Shown here: positions 48,746-61,937 of the stretch, piece by piece
Position numbering within the stretch: the first letter of the stretch is position 1
Layout of the letters: each line of letters begins with the position of its first letter
Assembly: GCA_947179485.1 (NCBI GenBank)
Contig: OX359248.1
Coordinates: forward strand, 50,726,386-50,790,385
Direction of reading: 5' to 3'
Length of the DNA: 64,000 bases
Source: Allacma fusca
Lineage: Eukaryota; Arthropoda; Collembola; Symphypleona; Sminthuridae
Notes under the pieces: model-generated
The model's database searches: none
The model's input: only the letters and a program-made list of their open reading frames with translations
What the model was told of the DNA's origin: nothing
Translations under genes and position numbers: made by a program

Positions 48746-51700
48746 ATGCCACGAAGCCGTTGGTCCCTCCGAAACCCAAGATTGTTCCTTTGCCCAGAGC
48801 TAGAGTTAGTAAGACATCAACTGGAACGCAAGTGAATCTACTAAAGAAGTCAAGTAACAAGCCTCAAATCCTTGCCAAGTAATTTTTTTTTCTGTTCTCA
48901 TTTCATTAATTAGCGACTCCTCTTAAAACGTTCGTATTAATATTAATTATCTTCTAAACTCGACATTAGTTTTTGTTTTGGAAATATTTCTGTCTAATTC
49001 TGGACGTGTGTCTGTACAATAAATTCTTCAGGCCAGTCAAAATATTGGGGTCTGGGGCTACAGCTGAGATACCAAAAGTAGACTGTACATCTGCGAATCC
49101 ACAAGCTTTGCCTAAGGAACCCGAGTCATCCGAATCCAAGACAATAATTAAAAGGGAGCAGAAAGTTTACATCCACAAAACTGAAGTTCGTAAAACAAGT
49201 CATACAACTGTCATTGTCAAGCCGCAGATTGCTCCAAAGCCCATACTCAAAAGTAAGCCTCAGAATGTTTCCTTTGCCTTGGACCACCCTCCAACAACGA
49301 GTAAGAAAGGGATACTAAAATCCATCACCAGATCTAATTCTGCTCCCGTAAGGAGACCTATTTATTCCCATGCTTTGCCCAGCCCAGATAGAAGTCATTG
49401 TGCCAATATCAATAACAAGATCAATTCCAGTGTCAAAACATCCCTTCAGAATGAGCACCTCAAAAATTTTAGGAATTCACAATTGAACCGAATCTCCCTC
49501 CCAATAGTGTTTACAGGATGGAGAAAATCCCGAACTTTCCCTGTCATTAATAATAATTTTCAAGTAGCATCTTGCCCCAATCGAAATCAATCCTTTACTG
49601 ACTTAAAAATCAATTCCGATCTCCTCAAATCATCTGCACCCCGAGTTCTGGCAGAGTCCAATAAACTACCATCAATACCAGTAAATACTACTTTCACTAA
49701 CTCCAAGCCTGGTCCGTTGTCAGTTCCAGTGCCACCTCCAAGACTGAAGAGAAAGCCATCAATCCTCACACCGCCAAACACTGCCTTTGATCCTCCCACA
49801 ATAGTCGTCCCGCTGCCCATAAAAACCATCCCAATTTATGCAAAAGTAAATAAAAATCGCAAGTGGGCCCACAGAAGGAACTTCAGAAAAGGGAAGAATA
49901 GCATTTACAATAATGAAAACATCGAGAAGACCAGCTTACTCCACTCTGTATTCAAATGTGATGATGAGCACGACTATGAGATAATCGGGAGTCCTTCTTC
50001 AGAATTCAATGACGAGCTGATGGACGAGGTGAAGGATCTCCCCAGCGAAATGGTCATTAAGTCTAAATCTTCCAAAAGGCATGCTCAGTCCCAGCCCGAG
50101 AAAAGGGCAGATGAGAGGAAAGAAACAATTGAAAATAAACCTGAGCCAGAAACCAATAGTTTTTTTCATGAGGATAAAATCCCGGAAAAGGGGGAAATTC
50201 AAGGAGGAATGCAATCCAAAGGAACAGAAAAACCTCTGGAGACCGTAGAAACACAATCAATTCCATCCCAGGAACTTGTTGATAATAAATCCTTCCTGTT
50301 TACAATAATGACATTACCAACGGATGAAACAAACAGCTCTAGTAATGCCCAGCTACCTGAAATCATCATAGATACTGTCACAGACCAGAAAACCGTAGAT
50401 AATCAGTTAAACAACAGTGAGGTAATTAGCCTTGAAGAAATGTCACGACCGGATCAGACAGATCCCATAAAAGAAACTGACTCTGAAGAAGCAACACCAG
50501 TTGTGGAAGAGGCTAGTCCATGGGAAGATATCAATTTGGAAGATACGACAGTAGCTGCGGAACAAAGAACCGGTTTAGAACTTTTTGTTTCTCACGACAC
50601 CCCAAAAGGGGACGACACTGGGTGTTCCACTCCGACTGGGATTCCTGTAGTGGGTGAAGTGAAAGTTGATAGCCTTTCGGAAGAAGAGTGTGACACTCTT
50701 ACTACCAAGAACCCTCAAGATGTACCCCCACATGGGATTATTCACACGAAGGAAAAAAGCAAGAGCAAATCCAGCCTATTGGATTTTGTAGATATGGAGA
50801 TTCAAAAGGTACAGCATCTTCTCGCTGATATTGCCGCAGGTTCCTCGGACAAGAAGAAAAAACCTCAGTCATCTCTGTCTCTACCGACGGATGTCCCAAA
50901 GTCAGTCCTCCTTCGTAAATCCTCTGTTCCTAATTTGTCCTCGTCCTTGAGCGAGTTCAAAGGTAGTAAAAGTGACGATCCTCAATTATCACGGAGGTCT
51001 TGGGCTAACAAGTCCACTTCTTCAGTTGGGTCCACAACTTCCTCCTCCTCCATGGGTAGTAAAGTTGGGACTGCGGGCCTCACACCTCAACACAGTAAGG
51101 GTCGTCGGATGTCCGATGTCTCTCAATGGTTCTGGGCGGATGAGGGGGACACCTCCACTGGGGCAATGGGGGACAATGAGAATTCCCCCTTGCATAGTTC
51201 CAGTGAGGAGATAGGATTTGTGGAGTCAAGTTCAGGTCGACCCCTCTTCCGACGACGACGGACTGTGGCCGACTTCTTTGGTAAAGCTCGGAAGTCCAGC
51301 CTTGCTAATTTCGTGAATGCCAGCATGGTTTGGAAGAATAATGGGCGGAGGAAGAGTAAGTGCCCATTGGAGGGTTCGGAGCTGCCTAAAATAGAAGTAA
51401 TTTTTGCGGATAATGCTAGCTCAACAGAGAGCAAGGAAAGCAAGAGACTTTCTTTTGTTGAGGATGAAGAGGAAGTTGATCTCCTTGAAATGAGAAAAAA
51501 GGCTGAAGCTGAAAGAACTGAGCTTATTTTAGCGCAATTGTCTCCCAAAGCCAAAAAAGCATTTTATGTTGTGCGTGAGATCCTATCTTCGGAACAAACT
51601 TTCGTAGATGTGCTTCGCTTAATAACCCTCGAGTTCCCAAAGAGTCTGGAGAGATCTGCGAAGAAAATGAAGTTGAAGCAGGGTGTGATTAGTGAGCCGG

Positions 51701-53315
51701 ACCTGGAGTTTATGCTAGGGGGTCTTCCTATCCTCAAAGGTGTGAATGAGGACTTGTTACAGGATTTGGAAGAGCGTGTGTCAACTTGGGAGGAAGACTC
51801 TAAAATTGCGGATATTTTTGTGAAGAAGGGTGCCTTTTTGAAACATTACACAAATTACATTAAGGACTTTGAGAAGATCAGCCGTTTCTTTGACACTTGT
51901 CGTCAGAAGAACTCCAATTTTGCACATGCTGTTCGGGAGTTTGAGGATAGGAAAATATGTCATAATTTAGGGATCAAGCCTTATATGCTAAAGCCAGTGC
52001 AACGTATGCCGCAGTACTCCTTACTCTTGGAGGACTATCTAAAGAACCTTGATGAATCTCATGAGGATTATGAGGATACGAAAAAGGCTATTTCCATTGT
52101 TAGATCCGTAGCTGAACATGCGAACGAAACGATTCGAGTACAAGCTGCCTGGGAGCAGTTGATTCTCCTTCAAAAACGTCTTCCCGGAGTAGATTTTTTG
52201 AGTGACAATAATGGTTATTTAGTCAAGGAAGGGGAACTTTTGAAAGTTTGCCGGAAAGAACTTCAGCCAAGATATTTTGTTTTGGTAATCAATGTTTTTT
52301 ATGTGTCACATGTTACAAAAAAATTTCAGTACATAGATACTTATACAAACTTGTACATACAAACAGAATGTAGTATTTCTTAAATTCATGAGTCACACAA
52401 ACACACACACACACGAATCTGCAAGGTAGAGCGAAACAATTGACTTTGCGGAAGGGTAGCCAAAATACAACTTCACATTTAGGAAAATAATTTTGAGAGG
52501 CCTTTAAATCTCACCTAATTCGTAAATTACTCCTACGCTGAATGTCACATTTTAGCACCATTTATTTTGACATATAACTGACACCTTTCACCTAAAACCC
52601 ACTCATAGTAATTGATTTTAAATTAAAGTAAAAAGAAATTGAGTGTAGTTTTGAAGTCATGGTCCTCTTGAGTACTAAATATATGTACGATTGATATTCG
52701 TATCTTTCGGCACTAAAATTACCCAGAATTATTTTCTTAATCAAGAATAATTAGTTAAGTTTAGTACACAAACCCTCTGCCAATTAAGACAGCCATTGAT
52801 GAGATCGGAAATATTGACCTTGCTGTGCGTTGACCTGCATCAACGAGACAATGTGCAGAAGTAGACCCATTATTGATACCTCTAAATTTTAATTGAATTA
52901 AGTTTAAATTTACATGCTTATGTTGGCAATGTCAATTGTTTCGTGTAACCCTGGACTTTCACACACAGCCCAAAAGATTTATGTGTGTGTCCTCTTGAAC
53001 TTATGTAAAGTATGTACTTATGTTCACGCCATGGTGAGCCAATATATCCTGAAGCAGATGGATTTTTAGTAGCAAATGAATTTTCTAGGGCTTTATTTAA
53101 TGTCGGAATGGAATTATTTGCAGATGAACGACAGCCTCCTCTGCTTGACCTATATCAACTCATCACATCTCAACACATCCCAGAAAGATCTAAAGCTCAA
53201 GTACAAACTCCCACTAACTCGAATGAAAATAATGATTTCTATAAGTCAGGAACATCAATTTGAATTCAGTATCATCGGAGTCGCTCGAAGTTTCAATGTC
53301 GTTGCGAAGTAAGTC

Positions 53316-53346
<31 letters not shown>

Positions 53347-55321
53347 GCATTAAATTAAGCTCATCAGAATTCACACATGAGAATTTTACGGTAAACTGTT
53401 TCAAGGAGAGAGCAAAAATGCACTTCCTATAGATTCCAAGAACGATTTTGATTTAGTACTCCACGCCATTGTGCTTCACTTGATGCTTTAATTAGACTAG
53501 AGTATATACATATGAATTACAAATTGTGATTGAATGAAAGCATACTTTCTAAATCTAAAATTTAATCGTATTTGAAGGTCATTCAGGGAAAGAGATGAAT
53601 GGATGGAAGCCATGTCCAATACCATAAATACTTACAATAAAAGAAGGCCATCTTTTGTATCATCTTTGGACTGTGCTCAGAAACAGTACCAGTTGGGCAA
53701 GCAAGTGAGTTTTTTTAATATTTAGCGGACAGTAATAATGTAAGTCAAGTTAATTAATAATGCATTTTGATATACATGGGGCTGGATGAGCGAGCTCTGA
53801 ATTGCTACTTGAACTTGATTGGGCTGAGAGTGTCAATGAATAATTTGTAAATGCGGAGGATTGATTAATGATTTGTGTACAGGCACCAATTTGGATCCAA
53901 GACTCCCGAGTGTCAATGTGTCAAGCCTGTGCAACGGAATTTAGCATGACGTTTCGACGACATCATTGCCGATCGTGTGGAAAAGTGTGTGTCTTTAAAT
54001 AACTACAATTAATCATTCAGACATGTCAATCTCAATTTTTTGAGTTTATGTTTTTGTCTTCTAGGTCGTGTGTCGGCACTGTTCAGCTAATGAAGCTCCT
54101 TTGCAGTACCTTGAGTATGAAACTGGGAGAGTTTGTGATTCCTGTTATGAAGTTATTCTCAATGGTACGCACATATATCGGAAAACTTTTTTTACAAACT
54201 TGCAAAAACATTATGTACAATTCATTACCCAAATTCCCGAGGGATTAAATCATTGAAGAAAATCACAGAATTATTCTAATTCGCTTGCGTTTTTACAGAC
54301 TTTGAGGTAAACTATGAGGACAAGGAATCCAAAACATTTTATCAAATCAGACAAAAGTTCAAAAAGTTTAATATTGGGATGCCACCCCCCAGGAAACATT
54401 ATAAGAGCAAGCGAACAGTTCGGCTCCCTTCAAAGGTATGTTTTTATATTGAGATTTTAGCCCTATAGGTGTACTCAAAATTGTAGTATCTTTATATAAG
54501 AGCATCCCTACTGACTCTTACAACGGCCTGCTCTTACAAGGAGACAACTCTATAGTGTTATGTTAAACCGGAATGTGTGTAAATATTTTTGCTCCAATGG
54601 TGAACATACTCTTGAGTCTCTTATAGTGAGAGTACCTCCTGCCTGACCAAATTAGTGGATAGGAACACAAATAATAATTATTTCCAATTTCTACTAGATT
54701 GACGAGGACAATAACACCACAGCCAAAGTATGTAGCCATTTACAATGGAAGGAGAAAAAAGTTTGGCGTCGGAATTGGTTTGTACTCGTTGACTGTGTTT
54801 TGTACATATTCGCCGCTTCCGATGATGTTGCTGCAATAAAAACACTCCCAGTCCTTGGTTACACCGTCGAGGCCGGCGGATCTGATGTAATATTTATTTT
54901 TAAATTTGGTCTATAACGTATACAGCATAACTTGACATTTTACAAAGGAAATACATACTCTTAATGTAGTTCACACGTGTGAGCGGCATGCCATTAAGAC
55001 CATAAAGTACGAATGATTTTTTAACTATGGAACCATATTATTTTCCTTCCTTACAGGATGACTCGGATAAAGAAATAAGTTTCAAGTTAAGGCATCAAGG
55101 AACAGGCGTCATTTCTTTTCAGGCGGATAGCTCTCGCACTGCTGAAAAGTAAGTTCAAGTTCTCTGGCTTTGATTTATTATGAATTTTTGAGTTGTAAGA
55201 ATAGTGGAATTATTATTAAGCAATTATTCATTTATTGCTTGACAACTTACTGATTGTTGAATGTGATTTCAGGTGGATAGATGCCTTAAATGAAGCAATA
55301 AGGTTGAAAGCTGCAGAATGA
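48746..55321 (+). CDS. FGD5/FGD6-like RhoGEF (DH-PH-FYVE-PH), 5' end uncertain
   Basis: Guanine-nucleotide exchange factor, by family a Cdc42 activator acting on actin and phosphoinositide membranes. Exons: 48746-48878, 49032-52284, 53124-53308, 53578-53704, 53883-53984, 54065-54164, 54299-54435, 54698-54886, 55057-55148, 55273-55321; all GT-AG and in phase. A long low-complexity N-terminal region (VPPKPK, PVPPPRLKRKP) fills the 3.25-kb exon. The DH domain follows at about 51549-52145 (FVDVLRLITLEFP, IADIFVKKG, LKPVQRMPQYSLLLEDYLKNL). PH1 is split across 52284/53124. The FYVE finger has all three signatures: WIQD, RRHHCRSCG and RVCDSC. PH2 (WRRNWFVLVDCVLYIFAASDDVAA) ends the protein at WIDALNEAI. 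The LLGF-like phrase after PH2 (LPVLGYTV) and the FYVE sequence favour FGD6/FGD5 over FGD1-4. It looks intact. An ATTAAA at 55459-55464 may be the poly(A) signal. Confidence 0.93.
53316..53341. repeat. (TA)n microsatellite in an FGD intron
   Basis: TA dinucleotides directly after the donor site at 53309. Confidence 0.9.
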
Positions 55322-56162
55322 TTTCATCGCCAGAAATTCCTAATTCTGTTTTATACTTTACTCTAAATATTATTATCTTGTCAAGTAAACGTTTAGAATG
55401 TTATATCTTTTGTTGATCTACATTTCGTGATTAATGTAAAAATCCACAAAGATTGTTTATTAAATACACGCATAGCGTACTATTCGCACTACCTCAAAAC
55501 TGTGTAGCATCATTGAAGTAGCCTCTATTTTTATTTACACACATAAAGTTTCAAGTTATTATTATATCACAGGATGTGGCAACTGGCAACATCCTTAGCC
55601 GGTGGCCATATGTATATTAAACAATAACTTCATACCAACAAACATTATTATTGTTTATTGAACGAAAGGAGGGGAACGCTCACATTACAATAATTATTAG
55701 AAATCAGTAATTTGTTTATTTTTGCCATGGTGATAAAAATTCATTACGTATTATCATCTGTACAAAGTAAACTAGTAATTATTATTATTAACACCAGCAA
55801 CGTTTACTGTCTTGTTCAAATTTTACATCCAGTGAATCAATCATCCTCATAAGATTACTTTTATTCCCTCAGTCCCGATTCGAATCTCATACTGGTAAGA
55901 CGTACCAGTAATTTCTCAAAATTTGCCGTAAAATTTCAAAATTACTTTTCCATTTCTCCTTCCCTTCTTCACGTCATCATCCAACCGACGCGACCATTCA
56001 TCGTCCCAAAAGGGTGTTTTTAGCTTACATTTGTGCATAATTTCAGCAATTACACGTAAGGAAAACATTTCAGTTGTTAGGTTGCTTTCAAGGGATTTGA
56101 TTGGCAAGAAGTAGATATCAACAGAGGCGTATCTACATTATTCCGATTGCGATTTAATAACC
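55322..56162. other. Intergenic DNA between FGD and the Gln/Gly/Met-rich gene
   Basis: This holds the FGD 3' end and the upstream region of the next gene. A 63-codon minus-strand frame (55916-56107, with WDDEWSRRLDDDVKKGRRNGK) has a charged composition but no known motif. It could be a tiny divergent gene, though I do not call it. Confidence 0.4.
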
Positions 56163-56675
56163 ATGCCAACTATGTTCTCACAGGTTTTCAGCATGGCTTT
56201 CGATTACAGCCAGAATTTCGGACAGGGTCAACAAAACTGTAGCTTCCAACAAACTCCACAAATGTCTGGACAATCTGGGTGTCCAAATTTCACCAATGCA
56301 CTATCAAGTGGGTTTTTCAACCACGCCGGATTCCAGCAACAGTTCTCAAGCATTCATCCGAACCCACAGTGGTGTGGGAGCAGTCCTACCATGCCTCAGG
56401 GGGCCCCTCCAACGCCAACACACTGCCAAACCCTTGACTGGGCACCTGCTCTTGAAAAAAGTGGGTTGCAAGCATCCATTATACCTTCACAAATGGGTCA
56501 AAATGGCGGAGACGCTCAGTTCGGCTCACCAATGGGAATGGATGCCCAGAGCGGAGGTATAAAGGTTCTGTCAGTTACTCCTACAGGAGGTATGGGAATG
56601 GGAGGCAATCAGGCCATGGGAGGCATGGGTTCTGGCCAGGGTCAATGGATGGGAAATATGGGACGTAATTACTAG
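56163..56675 (+). CDS. Small Gln/Gly/Met-rich low-complexity protein (170 aa, intronless), unrecognised
   Basis: A single open frame from the ATG at 56163 encodes 170 residues. No family is recognised. The first part is rich in Gln, Phe, Asn and Ser (FGQGQQNCSFQQ, FFNHAGFQQQF) with five cysteines, and the last 35 residues are Gly/Met repeats (GGMGMGGNQAMGGMG) ending WMGNMGRNY. There is no signal peptide or membrane segment. Such composition is seen in prion-like or phase-separating RNA-associated proteins, but that is a guess. Support for a real gene: codon-like composition over the whole length, an AATAAA at 56814-56819 on the same strand, and its isolation between two plus-strand genes. A less likely reading is an exon of the following gene. 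Confidence 0.55.
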   Translation: MPTMFSQVFSMAFDYSQNFGQGQQNCSFQQTPQMSGQSGCPNFTNALSSGFFNHAGFQQQFSSIHPNPQWCGSSPTMPQGAPPTPTHCQTLDWAPALEKSGLQASIIPSQMGQNGGDAQFGSPMGMDAQSGGIKVLSVTPTGGMGMGGNQAMGGMGSGQGQWMGNMGRNY

Positions 56676-56813
56676 AAATACTTAGCTACATACCTGTAGA
56701 TATGTGCTAGCCTATCTACTAATTTGAAACCATCTTCAAAAATAAGTATCTCTAACTCGAACGTCTAAAAATTTACCCAATACAAATATAACTATACTTA
56801 TATTATTCCCAAA

Positions 56814-56819
56814 AATAAA
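56814..56819 (+). other. AATAAA polyadenylation signal after the Gln/Gly/Met-rich gene
   Basis: Canonical hexamer about 139 bp past the stop codon. Confidence 0.55.
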
Positions 56820-57303
56820 GTCTTCCATGACAATCAATCTACCACAACATTCCTGCATTTCTCAGTTCTTGTTTCACTACAGCACCATGCCTCTGGGTGT
56901 TAAATTTTCTAAAGGTATGGGTTATGTGTACCATATAATCTCGTGTTTGCAAAACCCAATTGGGTAATTGGGTTACTAGCATTTTAATGTGAAACATTGC
57001 ACCTCATTACACCGTAAATACTTACTCCAGGAATAACAGCCAAATATTAAACAAAACTGTACTCCCCATTTAAGCAAAAAGTTTATTTGCCTTGTAAAAA
57101 CCGAGTAACAGCATTATAATTTAAGTAATTGTACCAGTAAGTCTCCCGTTCCAATCCAACACGACAAATGGAGAGGTGGTGAGAATAATAAAACGATTTA
57201 AGTTAGTACTCACGGTCGTAGTCAAGTTTAGGTTCCGTATAGTTCTGCTCTTCTGCACATTATTTCAAACTTTGGTCCAAGTCGAAATTCCACAGATTAC
57301 AAA
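56820..57303. other. Short intergenic interval upstream of the ZNFX1-like gene
   Basis: It should contain the ZNFX1-like promoter. No helicase-like coding sequence is visible. A stop codon in frame with the ATG at 57304 lies at about 57229. Confidence 0.45.
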
Positions 57304-60300
57304 ATGGATTTCTCATTCATCTATGATCCGAATTTCCATCCTATCAAAAGACTTTTAGGCAACAGTGGCTCCAGCAAATCTAAGGTAAAAGGAATGGCTC
57401 ACAATGCTCAAATGTTTGTCTCATCCCAGAAAGTCCCCTGTTATAATAAATTTGCGGCGTCCTTGTACACGTACCTGATACTTCAAGGCTATGATAATCA
57501 AGAATTATCCCTCCTCACAATCTCTCCGGAGCAAGCTGAGATTTTCCAGGTTAGTGCTTTTTATGTTTGAAGTAATTAGACGTTAAATGATACTTTACAT
57601 GTATTAACTTTAATCAACCTTAAAATAAAGTGAAGTACCATTGTGGCATATTCGTTTTACATGCGTTGATGCAATATTTCTTTTTCATTATGTATTTTCA
57701 GTATTTGCCAAACAGTTACAAAATATCGAAAGATGTAACCCCATTTTACAATTTAGATCCTGGGAAAACACTCGAAGTCTGTATTATTTTACTTGGGAAT
57801 GATAATGACCCCATTGAGAGTAATGTAGCGGAACTTTTATCAACATTCCTGGACAGAGTAACTGGTCAAGTTCGGTATGCCGTAATTATTTGTATTAAAA
57901 ATTTGCTAAGTAAAATACCACAATAATGCTTAAATGCGTATTGACAGTCGTGAATGGCGGTGGATGAGTTTTGAAGTTGTGGGGTTGTGACACGAACATT
58001 AAACATTAGCCCATATTATTATGCAATGATTTCAGGAGATCATTGGTGTTAGAAAAAATTGAACCAAAATTTTTATTTACAGGTCTGGTCTGTATTTGAT
58101 TGGCAATCCTTTGTACTTATCGACGTTTCCGAAATTCCGGACATTTTTGGCTTGCTTGATAAAGCATAACCGGCTGAGTTCTTCTATTTTGCTTCAATGT
58201 CCTCGTCATAAAGTGGAGGAGGATGTTCGGGAATACAAGGATTTTCCTATCCTTGGAGGAGGGTTTTGCTCAGAAACATGTGGCCAACAACTAAAATGTG
58301 GACACATGTGTTCCCGACTGTGTCACTTTGGAGACCATGAAAATGATCTGACTAAATTTCGACATTGTTTCCGGTCTTGTGGAAAACTTTGCGAAAACAA
58401 CCACCCTTGTACTGAACTGTGTCATTCAGAATGCCAACCTTGCAATGCAGTTATGGTCAAGACTTTCAGCTGTGGACACAAAACTTCCTACAAGTGCTCT
58501 GAACCTTTGCCCACCACATGCGGGAAAACTAAGAGGATCATCAGAGGACCTTGCGGGCATGAGCTTATAATTTTGTGTGGTTTGGACGAAGCTCCGAAAT
58601 GCCATGAAATTGTTACGCAAAAGTTGCCCTGCGGACATACCAGAAGATTGGCTTGCTACAGGAAATCGGACCCTTGTGACTACGAAGTCTCAGTTCCTAG
58701 AAATGGTTGTAATCATACTCTTAAAAGGTACTGTCATGGGTCTTTGAAAGAGAATTTGGACCAGCCTTGTGAAGAAGAGTGTGGCAGGTTTTGTAAAAGA
58801 GGTCACCCTTGCCGTAGCGGACATCAATGTGGGGAAGCTTGTCCTCCGTGCGAAACAATGGTATCATTTTTGTTCGAGTGCCATCATCGATTGACCATAC
58901 CTTGTTACGAAGGAGATTGCAGGGAGGCACAATATTGTCGGGAAAGCTGTAGCAGGCCTAGGAGTTGCGACCATCCTTGCAACCTGGCTTGCGGCAAACA
59001 TGGTCTTCAAAAGTGTCCTCCATGCAAGGTTTGTCATTGTTGTATTCAGCATGTGGGTTTAAAATTACTTTATTTTGGTGTATCAAAATTTATACGCACA
59101 CTTAAGTAGAATTAATAATTCAAAATTGTAATTTCGACATAATTGACACATTATGGATTTTTTTCTTTAAAGATTATTGTAAACACCGAGCGCTCTTGTG
59201 GGCACAACTGGACCCATCCCTGCTGGGTTGACGAATCTCAGGTTCCATGTGAGGAACTAGTAAATGTCCAGAATATGTCATCATGCGGCCATCGCATCGA
59301 ACTGAAATGTTTTCAAGCGGCACAGCTAGTCGGTAAAGAAGCTGTCTTCTTTTGCGAATCTCGATGCAACTATTACTTTGATCCGAGTCAAGATGGATGT
59401 GGACATTTTTGCACTGGTATCTGCAAAGAATGTGCTGACAACTCTTTTCATCGTCAGTGCCAAGAAAAGTGTCAGAAAATTCTTTTTTGCGGGCATAAGT
59501 AATTAATTTTAAATCTAAACTCAGATTCTGATTTTATACACTTCTGGCAACTATACCTGGGAAATACTTCTGACAAAATTGAGTAGGTTTTAAGTTCTCG
59601 TTTTCATTAATGACATGACAGGTGCCAGAGTCGTTGTTCTTCAGTTTGTCCGCCTTGCCAAGAGCTATGTGAGTACTCCTGCGCTCACGCTCACTGCAAC
59701 CATTTATGTGGATTTCCATGCCTGCCTTGCAAGGTAAGGGGTCAGATGTTTGAATAGTTTCCTGAAGTTGAATCCATTCTTCGAAAGCGTTATTATTCTT
59801 TGTTTTCAGAAACCTTGTACTTACGAATGCCCCCATGACAAGTGCACTGCCGAGTGCGGTCAAGAATGCAATAAGCTACCCTGTGAGTACCCTTGTCCAA
59901 AATATCTAAAATGTGGTCATATGTGTTCTGGTTTTTGTGGTGAGCCTTGTCCACGTTTGTGCACCATCTGCGATAAACAGGAGTTACTGTCTACGGATTT
60001 GCTGGGAAAAACCTCCATCGAAAAAACTGATAGGTATAGTTGATGAACATACTATTTAAAACTAAATATTACTATTGAAAATATACATTATTCAGTTGCT
60101 GAAAAATATTCTTTGTAGATTTATTCTGCTTGTTGACTGCGGTCATACCTTTGATGCTGAGGCTGTGAAAGATTTGATGAATAAACCCTTCGTACTTGGT
60201 GAGATCCTTCCAAAAAGTTGCCCAATTTGTAGAACAGAAATTCGGACAAGCTCTCGGTTCAAAAGCGTTCTTATGAGGAGCAGAAAAGATATGGATGCTA

Positions 60301-61423
60301 TTAAGCAGATTATTTACGGAAATCCTGCCCTAATCTACCAACAGCAACTGGAAGTTCACAAGATTTTGAGATCGAGTCCTCAATTAGACTCACTTTTGGT
60401 AGATCTGAGGGATAAAATAATGCTCACATTGTATTCTTCTCATTCAATGGCTGATGCATCTGGTGTCAGCTTCAAACAGGTAATGCTTTACGTTTGAATA
60501 CAAGGCAAGTCTTTTTATTATAAGGCACTAGCAATAACGTTATTCACATGAACTGATTTTCTATTAATGATTACGTGACAGATCAAAGATCAAGATTTTT
60601 AATCAATCGATTGGAATCAATAAATGTAATTTAAAATTTGTTTTAGATGGGAATACTGGAAGCTCACAGTCTGGCGTTTGTAGCTAAAACTCTTACACGA
60701 TGCATTGTAACACAATCGGAATTTACCTCACGATTCTTGCCACCCGAGTACACACAGATCATCAACCAATATTTAATACGAATAGCCAAGTACCTTCCAA
60801 ATGTAGAATGGCCCCTTACGAGATTCGAAATCAGAAGTGTCATGCAGGAATTGAATCGCATTACCGACCTGATGGAATTATGCATGAAACAAGCAGACAA
60901 TCAGCATGAGATTTTGAAGAGATTGTTGAAACAACCTCGTGGCAAGGCAGCGTTCAAACGAGCGTACACTATTGCCACTGCCATTGGAATTCCGTATGAT
61001 GATAACGCCAGGGCTAAATATGTAGAAGCGCTTCAAGTGTGTTCCCCATTCATCAACGATAATATTTACTTATAATATACTTTTATATACTTAAATTATT
61101 ATCTTTACTCAGTTTTTTTAAACAAATTTTTAAAGGAATTGGAGGAAGCTTTGGAGTGCAAAATTGGAATTTCTGATGGGGAGCGCTTGGATATTTTGAA
61201 GGCCTTCAACTTCTCAACAGGGCGTTGGTTCAAATGCCCCAACGGTCATATTTACGTTATAACGGAGTGTGGAGGCGCCACGGAAGAGTCTGTGTGTAAT
61301 GAGTGTGGGGCAAAAGTCGGTGGAGAGAATCATAGCGTTTTGCCTACGAATGACCTTGCTACAGAAATGGATGGCGCTACGAGGCCTTTATATCCAACTG
61401 CATTGTCCCGTTCACCGGTCTGA
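57304..61423 (+). CDS. ZNFX1-like zinc-finger protein lacking the helicase motor (NFX1 fingers + RZ finger), 9 exons, 1021 aa
   Basis: Exons: 57304-57549, 57702-57874, 58083-59028, 59173-59498, 59622-59733, 59810-60033, 60119-60479, 60647-61036, 61136-61423; GT-AG, all phases agree, 3066 nt. Residues 1-165 align in order with the second RecA lobe of ZNFX1-type SF1 helicases (LYTYLILQGYDNQELSLLT, RSGLYLIGN, ILLQCPRHK), but the catalytic words are ruined: FQGEE-type motif V reads LDPGK (100-104) and SRAK-type motif VI reads GQVR (137-140). Walker A and B are absent. Then come tandem NFX1-type Cys/His fingers (about 166-640), the segment VDCGHTFDAEAV...CPICRTEIR, a helical region, and an RZ finger (C960, H964, C980, C983, with CPNGHIY and CGGATEE) ending in SRSPV. 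ZNFX1 is a dsRNA sensor and small-RNA factor in animals, and RZ domains act in ubiquitin transfer. A role without ATP-driven unwinding is inferred. Intact splicing argues against a dead pseudogene. Confidence 0.9.
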
Positions 61424-61931
61424 ATGCCTCTGGCTGAAATTTAGTTGACATTCGCGAATGTTAAAATTGTTGACATATTTTTTTATTTCATTTTGTATTA
61501 TTGTTTGAATTTTCTTTGATTGCTGTTGTTGTATTTTTCCTCTTGGGCTGGGCTTGTTATATGTAATTGTATAGTTGCAAGCAAGCCATTTGAGCAAGTT
61601 GGCTAGGAACAATTTATTATTTTATTATTCATGTCTATTTAATTTGAAATTCCAAAAAATTTACAGTACATTATACGGATACAGTTTCCTATTGAGAAAA
61701 CAATTTGTAGATATACAGTAGTTCATGCACTCTCACCTTGAAATAATTTATGCCAGGAGGAATATTTGTGGTAGTACGTAGTAAAAGTATGTAGCTTGTA
61801 GTTACCGTTGAAGTGAATTTGTAAGCAGTCTTGCATGAGTACACGTACATATATGTAGAAAAGTTATGGAGACAGACAGAAATGAAATGTGGTGTAGAGC
61901 ATGAGTGCATACATTTGTACATATGGTCATT

Positions 61932-61937
61932 AATAAA
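61932..61937 (+). other. Possible polyadenylation signal, ZNFX1-like gene
   Basis: AATAAA about 510 bp past the stop. No closer canonical hexamer was seen on this strand. Confidence 0.35.

Noticed and set aside
55916-56107. 63-codon charged minus-strand frame upstream of the Gln/Gly/Met-rich gene
   Set aside because: No motif, no clear start context and short length; kept as a note in the interval entry.
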